A stretch of 64,000 nucleotides of DNA from Lichenostomus cassidix (GCA_008360975.2 CM039211.1:5145522-5209521), one strand, 5' to 3'; positions 38,501-48,350 are shown, counted from the stretch's first letter. The notes: generated by a model from the letters alone, not told the origin. Made by a program: numbers and translations.

Positions 38501-39769
38501 CGTGAATTCTGGTCACACAACCAGCACTCATCCCACCACTACCACTATATCCAAACAAGCACATTTCCTCCTGAGGAGCTGCCGGCATGCCCCACGGGCT
38601 GCAGGGCTCCAGCTCTTTTGCAGAAGGTGCATTCCGTTGTGCTCTTCCCTCGGGTTTGAACAAGAAGCCGTTACCCAGAGGCCGGGGAAGCCCGAACTGC
38701 TTAGCCCTCTGATGGCCCCCACAAGCCCTGCTGTGCTCCCGGGAGGCCAGGCCCTCGCACTACCACATCACTGCAGTAATCTCAGAGGATAAGGTGGGGT
38801 TTCTCCCAGAGCGCTCAGGAAGAGGTAGAAACTAGCATCTGGTGTGGCTTGGCCTCCCTTGGATCTTGGCTCATTTTCAGCTGTGCATGTAAGCATGTGA
38901 CTAGGCACAAGGTTCTGCAGCACTGACTTTTAAAACCGTGCCTTTTTAACTATCAAAGTAACCACACTCGAGATCAGTGAAAGTGCCCGAGAGAGGAAAC
39001 TGAAGCCTTCATTGCAGCCCTGAACCCTTCCACACTAGGCTGATTAAACAGATTTGGGCTAGTCATTGCTGTGATAAACTAGGTTAGCCTTCTGCTTCGA
39101 CACAGGTTTATATCCAAAACCAGGCAGGCCCGAGTCAGGGTGGTTGTGGACTGGAGAAAAAAAGTCCAAGGGGCCAGCAAGAGGAGCAGCCCTCTGGGTG
39201 TCAGATGGAAAAGCTCCGTGCAAGTCTTTTAGAAAAGCATTTCACCCAGTCATGGTGCTGGCAGTGACTCTCTCTGCGGAATACACCAGAGAAAGACCCC
39301 TGGGAATACACCGACAAGGACACCTGGCAACTGGCAGCGTGTCTGAGACAGAAGTTAGTGGTAGGTGAGGGGAAAGAAAAATAGTGATGAATATTGGCTA
39401 CAAAAGAGAAGTCCCTCGGCATTTCCTGCCCTCCTCTCACGCTCTCAAAAATAAAACCCTCTGCTTTTGTCAGATGAGCCACCTCATCTCTGGCTTCTCT
39501 CTGGACTGACTAGACAGGGCAGGGGTATGGAGTGTTGACAGGACGGTCAGCATCTCCCCGCCTTCATATCCACCTGCGAGATCGTAGTCTGGGGGGACAG
39601 TGCACCTCCCCCGTGTGGATCGGTGCTGACTGGATGCCTCCAATCCCCTCTCTCCACTTTCAAACCTCTTTTTCTGATGGCTTCCTGTGCACAGCTCTCT
39701 AAAGACCACTGAGGGTATTAGAGAATGCTACTTAAGTGCTCTGAACTTTACAGGACTGCCCCCCTAACA

Positions 39770-39895
39770 CCTTTTAAATTGCTTCAGTCTAATTAGCATC
39801 CCCATCTCCGAGCTGACTGTTATCTCTGGGAACACAGTGGGCCAGGATCGCTAATAGATCTCCTCTGCTTTGAATTTAAAACAACAGACATCGGA
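39770..39895 (+). promoter_or_regulatory. candidate upstream enhancer with homeodomain sites
   Basis: A TAATTAGC core lies at 39790-39797, a GCTAATAG core at 39850-39857 and an AATTTAAA stretch at about 39873. All are about 3.3-3.4 kb upstream of the exon 1A ATG. Mouse Pax5 is known to have a midbrain-hindbrain enhancer that depends on Pax2 and homeodomain proteins; this could be its counterpart, but I cannot align it here. Confidence 0.3.
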
Positions 39896-40344
39896 GGAAA
39901 AAGAGCCTGTAGTGCTGCAGAGGAACACCGGCTATTTCCAAATCAGCAACACCCTCCGCAGCATCTTCCCCGCCTCCCCTCCCCCTTTAATGCTGCCAAA
40001 ACTGAGGCAGTATTGGTAGAATTTGTAGCAGCGCTCCCCCTCTCACGCATTTGGTGTCGATGTGTTTTACAGAAATATGAGAAAATGCAGATAACTCTAA
40101 AGGTGGTGAAAGTCTTGGGATGCTCCCTGCAACCCTGTGCTCCTCCAACCCCTTCAAATATACGGGCAGAGGAGACAGCCCCAGGAGCAGCGCAGGCCGG
40201 TACCTGGGGTAAAAAGGTGCTCTGCTCCGGCCATTCCAGGTGTGTTTGCTGACAGGTGTTAGGCCAAGCCCCGCGCAGCCTCGGGTGTTGCAGGACGAGT
40301 AGAATGGGAGGGCAACCCTTCATGTCCTAACGTTATGCATCAGA

Positions 40345-40353
40345 TATAAAAGG
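40345..40353 (+). promoter_or_regulatory. TATA box candidate (TATAAAAGG)
   Basis: A consensus TATAAAAGG lies just before the first PAX5 CpG island, preceded by an ATGCAT string. If used, transcription would start near 40375-40380, about 2.8 kb upstream of the exon 1A ATG. That could be an upstream PAX5 start or a separate non-coding RNA. Confidence 0.4.
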
Positions 40354-40594
40354 ACAAAAAGGTCCGGGTTCGTGATCTTCTCCTCTCTTCAGTGAGGGCA
40401 GGCAACAACAACTGTCCTTGGAAAACTCCAAACCCAGACTTCTGCTGCTATACGTTTTCTTCTCTTTGCTGTCGTTTTACCCGTCTATGTGCAGAAAGCA
40501 CAGCATCGCTCCAAGACGTGGTCCGGGACATGCCGAGGCCAGAGACCCTCGGCTGTGGCTGCAGCGTCGCGGTGGGCTGGCCCTGAGACCTCCT

Positions 40595-40604
40595 TCCCCG
40601 GGGA
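40595..40604. promoter_or_regulatory. perfect EBF1-type palindrome
   Basis: TCCCCGGGGA matches the EBF1 core TCCCNNGGGA and overlaps a kappaB-like GGGGATTTCT. EBF1 is an established activator of Pax5 in B-lineage commitment. The site is about 2.6 kb upstream of the exon 1A ATG, so a role is plausible but unproven. Confidence 0.4.
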
Positions 40605-40799
40605 TTTCTGCCATGGCACGACTCTGCCTCCTCAGATGCTGCTCTGGTGAGAGCAGAGGCATTGTCCAGGGACCATCCTGGGGCATCCTGGCAGCCCCCA
40701 ACCCTGCCAGCTCTCGAGGCACGACCCCTGAGTGGGGAGAGCATCAGCTTCTGGGCGTCCGTGAGGCGCAGGTTCTTGCACCGGGCCTTAAATCCCACC

Positions 40800-42660
40800 C
40801 CCGGTCACGGCACCGCGGGAGTCGGTGCTAGGGCGCGGCGGGTCCCGCAGCCGCGCTCCGAGGGGCACGGCGCGGAGAGCAGAGAGGCTCCCAGCCCTCC
40901 CCCGCTGACAGGGGGCGAGAAGGGCAGCTCCCCGCCGGAGCCCCCACGTTCTTTTCGTTAGCGCGGCAGCGAGGATGGCCGAGCGGAATCGGGGGGAGTC
41001 CGCGCGGTCCCGGCACGCGGAGCAACTCCCACTCCCGCACCCGCAGAGCTGCGCGCCCCGCAGAGCTGCTCACCCCGCGGCCCCACGCTGGTCCGTGCCT
41101 GCCCGTCTCCGCAGTCACGGCGGCGCTGGCACACGCGTGGGGCCTGGCCTGTCCCCGCTGCAGCTCCGCCGCTGCCTCCCCATGCTCTCTCTCAGGCCGG
41201 GACGAGCGGCGGGAGGGAAGGCGGGAGCCCAGCGGCCTGGTTTTAGGACAATAAAGTGTTTTTCGTTCCTTTTCCTGCGTGTGGTCAGAGGAGCGCTCCC
41301 GCGCCGCTCACGCTGCCGAGGCCGGCTCGGCTGGGAGAGGCGAGGCGAGCGCTTGAAGGGACGAGATGGGACGGGGTTTCTGCCGTGCCTTTGGGCCGCT
41401 TCTGTGGGGGCGCCTCCCCAGCGAAGGAACCCGTACCTCAGAGCGGCGGGTGGCGCGGCAGGTCGCCTTTCAAGGCAAGCCGGCAGAAAGCTCCGGCGAG
41501 GCTATTTCTGTGTAAAAAAATGAGAGCGAAGAGAGGCTGGTGCGGAGGGAAGCAAAAGGGAGAGGGGCCATAGTGGGCCTCGCTTCCGGAGCCGAGCGGC
41601 CAGGGGTGCCGTAGGGCCAGGGGCAACCGGCAGAACCCCGCGAGGCCGCCGGTCATCGGATGCGATTGCGTCCGGGGCGAACGGGTGCCCGGGAGGGAAA
41701 AGATAGAGTTTGAAAACAGAGTTGTGTCGATGTCAGCTCCCAGTGGTAGCCTGGGTGGCGGGGCTGCGCCGGGCGAGGCAGCTGGGAGAGATCCCCTTCG
41801 TCGGCCTCGCGTCTCCAAACCTGGTACATCCCGGCCGTGTCCCTCACTCCCAAACATCGCTGCCATCCCTTGCTCGATATCACGGCGCGGCGGCAGCCGT
41901 GGGGCAGAGGGGGAAGCTCGGGCAGGGGAGCAGAGCAGAGCCCACCTGCGACCCCGCCAGCGGATCGATTCCGTGTCTGGGCACGTTCCGCGGGAGAGGG
42001 GCCGCGGGCCGTGAGAATGCGCGGTGCTTGGCTGCAGGCGCCGGTGGGCGCGGGGAGCGGGACCACCCGCCGGGCCCGGAGCCGAAATTTGTTTTGGCCT
42101 TTAGGAAGGGCCGTTATTTCCCGCCCACACCACCCCCAGTCGTTTTGCTGAAAAATAAACCTGAGAGAGATCGAAGCCCCGTGATTTTTTCCCTTTCCCT
42201 CTCCCCAGTCTCATTTGCGGCCGTGGGTCTGCATCCGCCGCGTGAGTGGGAAGTGCGGGGGGAAAGCCCGAGTGAAGCCCCCCTCCGGGTCAGGAAAATC
42301 CTGCCCAAGCGTTTCACGCCTCCACCGGGCCGCTGTTCTCCTATCCCCGCCGCGGCCCAGTGGCTATTCCCCATCGAGGGGCGCGGGCCAGGAAAGAGCA
42401 GGGCAGGGCCGGAGGGATGCGGGCCCGGGAGTCTCTCCGCCACCCTCTAGGCGTCGGCAGGCGGGTCCCTGTCCCGCCCCTGCGGTGGCCCGGCCCGGTG
42501 GAGAGCGCGGCCCCGGGGGCGGCAGCGTCACCCCCGGTTCGGGAAGGGGAAGTCGGTCTGCTGAAAAGTTGGTGAGGGGTTGGGGCAGCGGAGGCAGAGC
42601 GGGCAGGTGCCGCCGCCGCTGCCGGGGCGGCGGAGCGCTCGGGGAGCGGCCGGCTGCGAG
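40800..42660 (+). promoter_or_regulatory. PAX5: CpG island upstream of PAX5 exon 1A
   Basis: CpG-dense, GC-rich DNA runs almost to the exon 1A promoter. Long open frames on both strands here are a by-product of GC richness and show no protein family features. This is the first of a chain of islands typical of developmental transcription-factor loci. Confidence 0.7.
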
Positions 42661-43191
42661 CAAACTTTGATTCCTGCTACAGCACATGTCAGAGTTTTCC
42701 TGGGTTTTGGCTGCGTCTGGGGACATCTTGTGATGTTTTAGAGAACAGGACATGATCTCACATGGCGAGGAGCTCTTTAGTTTCTTAATCATTTCACGGT
42801 TCCTTCAGAGGCTTTTTTCCACCTAAAACGTTTAGTTTCAGCTCAGTGATCAACTGCAAAAGCTCGGCGGGGAGCGGAAGAGTTGAATTATTCCAACCTG
42901 AGAGAGCCCCTCACCAAAAAAAAAAAAAAAAAAAGAAAAGAAAAAAAGAGAGAAAATAAAGAAGAAAAAAAAAGAAAATAAAGAAGGGGAAGAAAAAGAA
43001 AAGAAAGAAGAGAAAAGAGAAGAAAGGAATAAAAAACGAAAAAGGAGGAAAAGAAAAACGGAAAATACAAGAAAAGAGAAAAGAACAGAAAACAATAAAA
43101 AGAAAAGGGGAAAAAGAGGGGAAAGGAAGAGGTTGCAAAACGACGTTGAAACTTTTCTTGCCTCCGTTTCCCCAAGTCCTAAAGAGCCGGA
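42661..43191 (+). promoter_or_regulatory. PAX5: PAX5 exon 1A promoter region and 5'UTR
   Basis: About 250 bp of non-CpG unique sequence (42661-42910) separates the CpG island from a purine tract that runs to about 43136. The ATG of exon 1A follows after a short mixed segment. The transcription start is not directly visible and I find no convincing TATA box in the unique part. Promoter 1A is, in mammals, the B-lineage promoter of PAX5. Confidence 0.55.
42916..43136 (+). repeat. A/G polypurine low-complexity tract
   Basis: It begins with a run of about 19 A and continues as GAAAAGAAAA/GAAGAAAA-type purines with very few pyrimidines for about 220 bp. Its 3' edge lies about 55 bp before the PAX5 exon 1A start codon, so it is in the core promoter or the 5'UTR. 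Confidence 0.9.
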
Positions 43192-43237
43192 ATGGAGCTG
43201 GAGAAAACCTACGCGACACCCCGGGCCGGCCGCACAG
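43192..43237 (+). CDS. PAX5: PAX5 exon 1A (start of the long isoform)
   Basis: ATG plus 15 further codons' worth of sequence give MELEKTYATPRAGRT and the first base of a glycine codon. This closely follows the known PAX5 1A N-terminus, with small substitutions. The coding length is 46 bases, as in mammals, ending in phase 1 at ACAG|GTGGGA. Spliced to exon 2 it yields ...T-G-H-G-G-V-N, the beginning of the paired domain. The start context is good, with a purine at -3 and G at +4. The frame stays open into the intron, but that extension is not used. In mammals this isoform comes from the distal promoter, mainly in B cells. Confidence 0.95.
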
Positions 43238-44815
43238 GTGGGACTCGGGTCAGGGGCCGCGGGGAGCCCGATGGCTCCGCGGACAAGGGGGGGGCCGACG
43301 TGAGCCGGGACGCGAGGCAGAGCCGAGCGGGGTGGGACCAGCTCCCCGCGGGGCCATCGGGGAGGCGCGGCGGGCTGCCGAGACCTCCAAATTCCCTGGT
43401 GTCCGTTGGCCCCGCGGCTGGGGCAAGGTGGGCAATAGGACAGGGACCGGTAATGGCGAGAGGCCGCGGGTGCGCCGTCCCGGGGTCCCTGCGGATAGCG
43501 CAGCGGCAGCGCGGGCGGTGGCGGGTGCAGAGACGGCCTGGAGACTCAGTGGCGGAATGCAATTTCGAAGCGATCGATGGGGCCTTTTATTAGTTAAATC
43601 GCCTGAATAATCGTTTAATCGATAAAGCATTTCATGGCGCGGCGGAGGCAGCCGGGAGCGGGGGTGGCCGCAGAGGCAGCAGCACCGACAACACTGCCTG
43701 GGCTGGGCAGGACGACGCGGACGGGCCGGGGGCCCCGGGACAGGGTGCTCCAAAGCCTCTGGCGCCTCTAGCCCCTGTGGAGCGTTGGGCCGACGGGTCT
43801 CCAACGCAGTACCGAGTGAGCAAGAAGAAGGAGAACGGGGGGTCACAGCAGGGATGAAGGCCGGACGGGAAAGGAGCCGGCCCTGCCTGCTCGCTCGCAC
43901 CCTCCGCGCAGGACGGCGCTGCAACCCCGGGCCCAGTCTCCCTGCCATCCCCGACGGCTGCCCCGAGTCGAGGTGCCGAGCGGCGGCTGTGAGCGACCTG
44001 CCCGACAGATCCTGGCTCGGCTGAGGGGTTGCGCAGGGATCGGCCCTTGCCGTTCTCCGGCCGGACTCTACGTGCCGACTCCGCGGCGGCGGCTCGGCCG
44101 CGCCCGGCAGTTTCGACTTCAACGAAAACTCGGCCCGCGCGCAGCCACCCTAGGCGGACGCCGGTCCCGCGCTGCCGAAGGGAGGCCAGGGCACAGCCCC
44201 GCTGCTGCCAAGACCTAAGGGTTCAGCGGAGCCGGAGGGTCTCGCCCCGGGACGGGAGGTGAGTTCTCCCGCAGCCCTGTCCCCACAAAGATCCCTGTGG
44301 GGGCACATCCAGGCGGCGGGGCCGAGGGGCAGGACGTCGGTTCAGCGGGGCTCTGTCACGCCGCCATGGTCACCCACGGCTGGGTTGTGTGAGCCGGAGG
44401 AGACTATCCGGGCCTCCTCGCCGGGTCAGGGGTCCCGGCCGGGGCAGCAGCCCGGGCGCGGCGCCCTCAGTGAAAATCCACCGCCTCTGGACGCGCCAAG
44501 CCCCGGCGTGACCGGGGACAGCGCGAGCTGGCGGAGACCCTGACCGCAACCACCGCCCGCGTTCCCGGGGGCGCCGGGGACCCACGGTCCCGACACGCGC
44601 CGCCTGGGCGTCGGGGAGACCTAAGGCCAGGGGGAGCTCCGTCGGGCCGCCGGCTAACACACGCCCACAGCACGGGCCGTCCGGCCATCGGGTTCCTGCA
44701 GCACCGAGCCCGTGGGGCCTCCAGCCCCGACGGGGACCGACCCACGCAGTCGGTCACGAGTGGCTGCGCCCCCGTCCCGACCCGTGGGGGCGTCCGGCCA
44801 CGCTCCCCGCTCATT

Positions 44816-44936
44816 ATTGGCTCGGAGCCTGCCAATAGGCAGCGCAGCCGCCAGGCGGCCAATGCGGGACGCCGGCAAGTTAACTTTGCGATTGGCCGCT
44901 ACGTTGAGTGACGGGCGGGCCCCGCCCCCGCCGCTG
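44816..44936 (+). promoter_or_regulatory. PAX5: four-CCAAT cluster plus GC boxes (core promoter)
   Basis: CCAAT boxes occur at 44832-44836 and 44859-44863, and inverted ones (ATTGG) at 44816-44820 and 44891-44895. A GGGCGGGCCCCGCCCCCGCC-type Sp1 block follows at about 44912-44932. Such NF-Y arrays with Sp1 sites mark TATA-less promoters. It lies about 1.25 kb before the exon 1B ATG, so it may be the 1B promoter, a bidirectional promoter, or the promoter of an unannotated first exon. Confidence 0.55.
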
Positions 44937-45828
44937 TCCGCCCGCGCGGTGCTGAAGCGCCGCCCGCCACCCCCTCCGTGCGCTGCGAGGCCCGCGCGGG
45001 GCTGCGGGGCGGGGTCGGTCCCGGGGCGGCCTCGACGGACCCCCCCGCCGCCCTCCCCTTGGCCCCGCCCCGCGGCCCCGCGCCCCCCGCCCCCGCCCCC
45101 GCCGCCCGCCACAACCCCCGCCGCCCGCCGCCGGCCGGCAGCGCGCCGGGCGCACCGCCCGAGCCAGCCAGGCGCCGCCGCCCCGGCGGCCGACGGCGGG
45201 CGGAGGGGAGGGAGAGAGAGAGGGGAGGGGGCGCCGCGGCCCCGGCGGGCGGACAGGGATGGTCGCGCCGCGCCGGCGCCCCAGGTCAGACGGTGGCCGC
45301 TGACGGGGCGGCCCGGTCCCGCGGGGCCGCGGCGAGCCCGGCCCCCGCCCCGCTCCCCGCCCTCTCGCACACCTTCCCCCGCCGCTCCCCTCGCCCACCG
45401 CCGCCGCCCCGCCCGGCGCCGCGAGTTGCTGCGAGCGGCGCGGCGGGGGGCGGCACAGGCGGAGCGCGCCGCCGCCCCGGGACCGAGCCCCGCGGACGGG
45501 GCGCCCGCCCCCGCCGCCGCCCGCCTCGGCCGCCGCTGCCGCGCAGCCGCCGGCACCGCTAGCACAAAGAGCCGTCGGGCGGGCAGCGCCGGGCTCCGGC
45601 CCGCCGGACAGAGGCGCTCTCCCCCTCCGCGCCCAGTGAAGCCCCACAGCCGGGCGGTGGGTGCTGCGCATCGGCGGCCGCCCGGGGAGGGGCTGAGGCC
45701 AGGGGCTTAGCCCGGGGCGGCCACTCCGCGCCCCCCCGACGGAGCCTCGGGAGGCTGCGAGCGACGCGGGAGCCGCGTTCGGCCAGCGCTCTCGGATACC
45801 GCGACCCCGGTCGAGGCGGGACTCTTCG

Positions 45829-46070
45829 CTTTTTTGGGTTTTTGTTCCATTTAATTTTCCTCCTCTTTTTGGTTTTCTTCCCCGTTTTTGTTATTTTTTG
45901 GGTTTTTTTTTTTTTGTTTTTGTTTTTTGTGTTTTGTTTGATTGGTTTTTTGGGGTTTTTGTTGTTGTTGGGTTTGGATTTTTTTGTGTGTGGTTTTTTT
46001 TTTTTGTTTGGTTTTGGTTTTTTGGGGGTTTTTTTTGTGTCTTTTTTGGTTGGTTGGTTGGTTGGTTTTG
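45829..46070 (+). repeat. T/G low-complexity tract
   Basis: About 240 bp consist almost only of T and G, with runs of TTTTTGTTTTTG, TTGGTTGGTTGG and T9-12. It ends about 100 bp before the exon 1B ATG. It is probably transcribed as a U/G-rich 5'UTR or forms part of the 1B core promoter. Confidence 0.9.
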
Positions 46071-46177
46071 GTCGGTCTCCGTTCTTTTTCGCGGGCTCCC
46101 TCCCCCAGCCCGAAACCTGAGCGCCGCCGGCGAATCGAGATCTGCTTGGCGAGGCCGCCCTGCCTCGGACCGCTCCG

Positions 46178-46220
46178 ATGGAAATACACTGTAAGCACGA
46201 CCCGTTCGCAGCGATGCACA
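46178..46220 (+). CDS. PAX5: PAX5 exon 1B (alternative start)
   Basis: Translation gives MEIHCKHDPFAAMH plus one base, ending in phase 1 at CACA|GTAAGTGG, a near-perfect donor. Spliced to exon 2 it produces M-H-R-H-G-G-V-N, entering the paired domain in frame. The peptide matches the known PAX5 1B N-terminus and resembles the N-termini of PAX2 and PAX8, so it probably reflects the ancestral start of the PAX2/5/8 family. The start has G at +4 but C at -3, weaker than in exon 1A. In mammals the 1B promoter serves the central nervous system and testis as well as B cells. Confidence 0.93.
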
Positions 46221-46414
46221 GTAAGTGGCTGCCCTTCAACTTGTCTGAGCGGCCGCGACGGGCCCCGCGCGATCGTCTCCCTCCGCTGGCAGTGTCGGGT
46301 CGTCCGCCGACGTGTTGCCCCCCGCAAGATAGGTGTGACGGTGGACGGCCGGTGGAGGGGTGCTGCCGAAGCGATCTGGTCCGGGGGGCTATTTTTCGGT
46401 AGAGAAGCGATGTC

Positions 46415-46545
46415 AATACGTGTGTGTACGTGTACAGATGGATATATAAACACGGCTATAGACGTGTGTACAACCATCAGTACATATGGACGCGCGCTAG
46501 TGTACATAGATGAGTACATAGATGTTACATATATGTGCATATATT
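46415..46545. repeat. GT/TA alternating purine-pyrimidine stretch
   Basis: Strings such as acgtgtgtgtacgtgtaca, gtacatagatgagtacatag and acatatatgtgcatatat follow one another. These loosely repeated GTACATA units are alternating purine-pyrimidine, a sequence type prone to Z-DNA or unwinding. The stretch starts about 200 bp after exon 1B. Confidence 0.6.
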
Positions 46546-47099
46546 TATTTTTTTCCCCAAATCAAATGTCCGGGAAAAAAGCCGCCAGATACTTCCGTCG
46601 AGTGGAAAAGTTTGCTGCACGGTATTCTTCCTCTTTTTCAACATTTCAAATTCGTTAATTCGAAATAAAGCAAAAAACAAAAAAACCCAAAAAAACCCCT
46701 CAACAACTAAATTCCCACAAGCAGATTAACAAATATAATCTCCTCCAAACCCTCAAACAAATTGAACTAACACGACAGACGAAGAGGGGCTGGAAGGAAG
46801 ACTTTGTCTTTTTAAACCCCAAAGAACGGCGTCACGATCGTGGCGTGGGGTGGCGGAGCGGGCAGCCGGTGAAGTTAACAGGTCGTGCACGATGGGTTCG
46901 CCCGAGATTTGTTGTGCTTGAGAGGTCGGGGAAGACTTATCCATTAGCACAGTGTTATGTGAAATGACATCTTCTCTCATGGTGAGTTAAACGCTGCATT
47001 ACAGCGAGAGATTGCGAGGGAATTTAAGGTAGAACTAATCTCATTTCCCGGTGCACCGCAGCCTTTCGGCTCAAAGAAATTTGTTTGCAAAATAAACCA

Positions 47100-48350
47100 T
47101 CGAGCGGCGGGACCGAAGATTCCCTCCCTCTCTCCCTTGTCCTCTCTGCGCTCCCCGTTCATTCGCCCATTTCTAGCCCCTCTTCCGCCGCTCGGTTTCT
47201 GGGGTTGTCCAGAGCCGGGACGGTGGCCGCTGACGGGCTCTGCCGCCCCCGTGGAAGCGGATTTTCCCTCTCGCGGCAACGCAGCGTTCGACCCCCCTCT
47301 TTTACATCTCTGCCGGCATTGAACCAAATCGTGTTTTTACAAAGGTGAACTTTAAGGTCGGAAAGCCCGCTGCGCGCGATGTGGGGGGAGCGGGGGGGCG
47401 CGCAATCCTCCGCTGCCGGAGCGCCTCTTGCCCCGGCTGGCGAGCGGACTTGCAGCCCACAGAGGACGGGCTCCGCGCGTGGGGCCGCACACCCCGGGTG
47501 AGCACCCGCGGCGGGTTTCAGCGGCGCCTTCTGTCGTTCGCGGCTGTGGAAAATCGATGTCTTCCTCAGGCATTTCGGGGCAAACGGAATAAAACCAAAA
47601 CGCCGGTGCCTTTTCTCCGGTCCCGACCGTGGCCGAAAAACCTCCGGGCCATTCGCTGCCAAACGCCCGCCGGACCCGCGGCTCCTCGGGGGCGTGACGG
47701 TGGACGTGGGGTCGGGACCCCCATGCAAAAATGCAAAGGGGGACGGAGGACCCGGCAGCAGCGGGAGGAGCAGGGAACGGCGGCCGGGGCGGTCCCGAGC
47801 GAGATTTCGGTGCCTTCTGGCGCCGACACGGTGCCCGCTGTTTCCTTGTCTCGCGTAGGCAGAGCCCCTGGCCTCCGCCATCCAGGGCCGCGAGGACGCC
47901 GAGGCGGGCTGGGGGTAGCCGGAGCGGCTCTGACCCGCGCCTGCGGCTCAGCAGGACGGCCGCCCCTCGGCTCGTCTCGCTCCCCCGTGCCGCGGTTGCA
48001 CCATGGCTCTGGATTAGGCCCGCGGACGCCTCGTCGGGTCTCCCCCCGCCCGTAATAGCCTACATGTCTCTATCCGTCCCCGCTCCCTGCCGAGGCCCCG
48101 GGCTGGGCAGCTGCCTCATCCCGGCATCGGGCCGCCGGAGATGCTCCATACCCCCGCAGCTCCAGCAGCCCCCGACCCGACGGCGTCCCCGGTCCGCAGC
48201 CACCCAGCAGCGCGACGGTGGCAGAGAGGCCCCGGTGGGCGGGAGCCGGTGCCGCTGCCCAGGGCTGTGACAGGTTTGGAGGGAGGGACGGCAGTGGCCC
48301 CAGCCTTTGTTTCTGGAGCCTGGAGGGTCGATGCTCCTGGCCTGGGCAGG
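47100..48350 (+). promoter_or_regulatory. PAX5: CpG island in PAX5 intron 1
   Basis: CpG-dense sequence lies downstream of exon 1B. Overlapping long frames on both strands are composition effects. It may be an extension of the 1B promoter domain, or an intragenic island as is common at developmental regulators. Confidence 0.65.

Larger units (their letters stand above)
35086..40340. other. PAX5 upstream flank
   Basis: This is unique-looking non-coding DNA upstream of the PAX5 CpG islands. It includes two AT-rich stretches with motif clusters typical of conserved regulators (35180-35540 and 39770-39895). I see no gene and no clear mobile element beyond the CR1 that ends at 35085. Confidence 0.55.
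43238..46177 (+). other. PAX5: PAX5 interval between exons 1A and 1B
   Basis: This is intron sequence for the 1A transcript and promoter/5'UTR for the 1B transcript. It is one of the most GC-rich parts of the window, peaking at about 44.9-45.6 kb, with stacked GC boxes and a CCAAT array, then a T/G tract. Open frames of up to 332 codons on both strands overlap one another, are arginine/proline/alanine-rich, and are composition artefacts. Confidence 0.8.

Noticed and set aside
43192..43593. Exon 1A read as a 133-codon protein
   Set aside because: The frame runs into the intron after the GTGGGA donor at 43238. The 46-base exon joins exon 2 in phase.
43250..44122. 290-codon minus-strand frame opposite PAX5 exon 1A
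   Set aside because: This is a composition artefact of the CpG island, with no recognisable motif and no splice or start evidence.
44654..45710. Open frames of 263-332 codons on both strands
   Set aside because: They overlap one another in several frames inside the most GC-rich CpG island, where stop codons are rare. The products are runs of Arg, Pro, Ala and Gly with no domain features. Absence of a family match is by inspection only.
46178..46402. Exon 1B read as a 74-codon protein
   Set aside because: The frame continues past a strong GTAAGT donor at 46221. Only the first 43 bases are exon, as shown by the in-frame join to exon 2.
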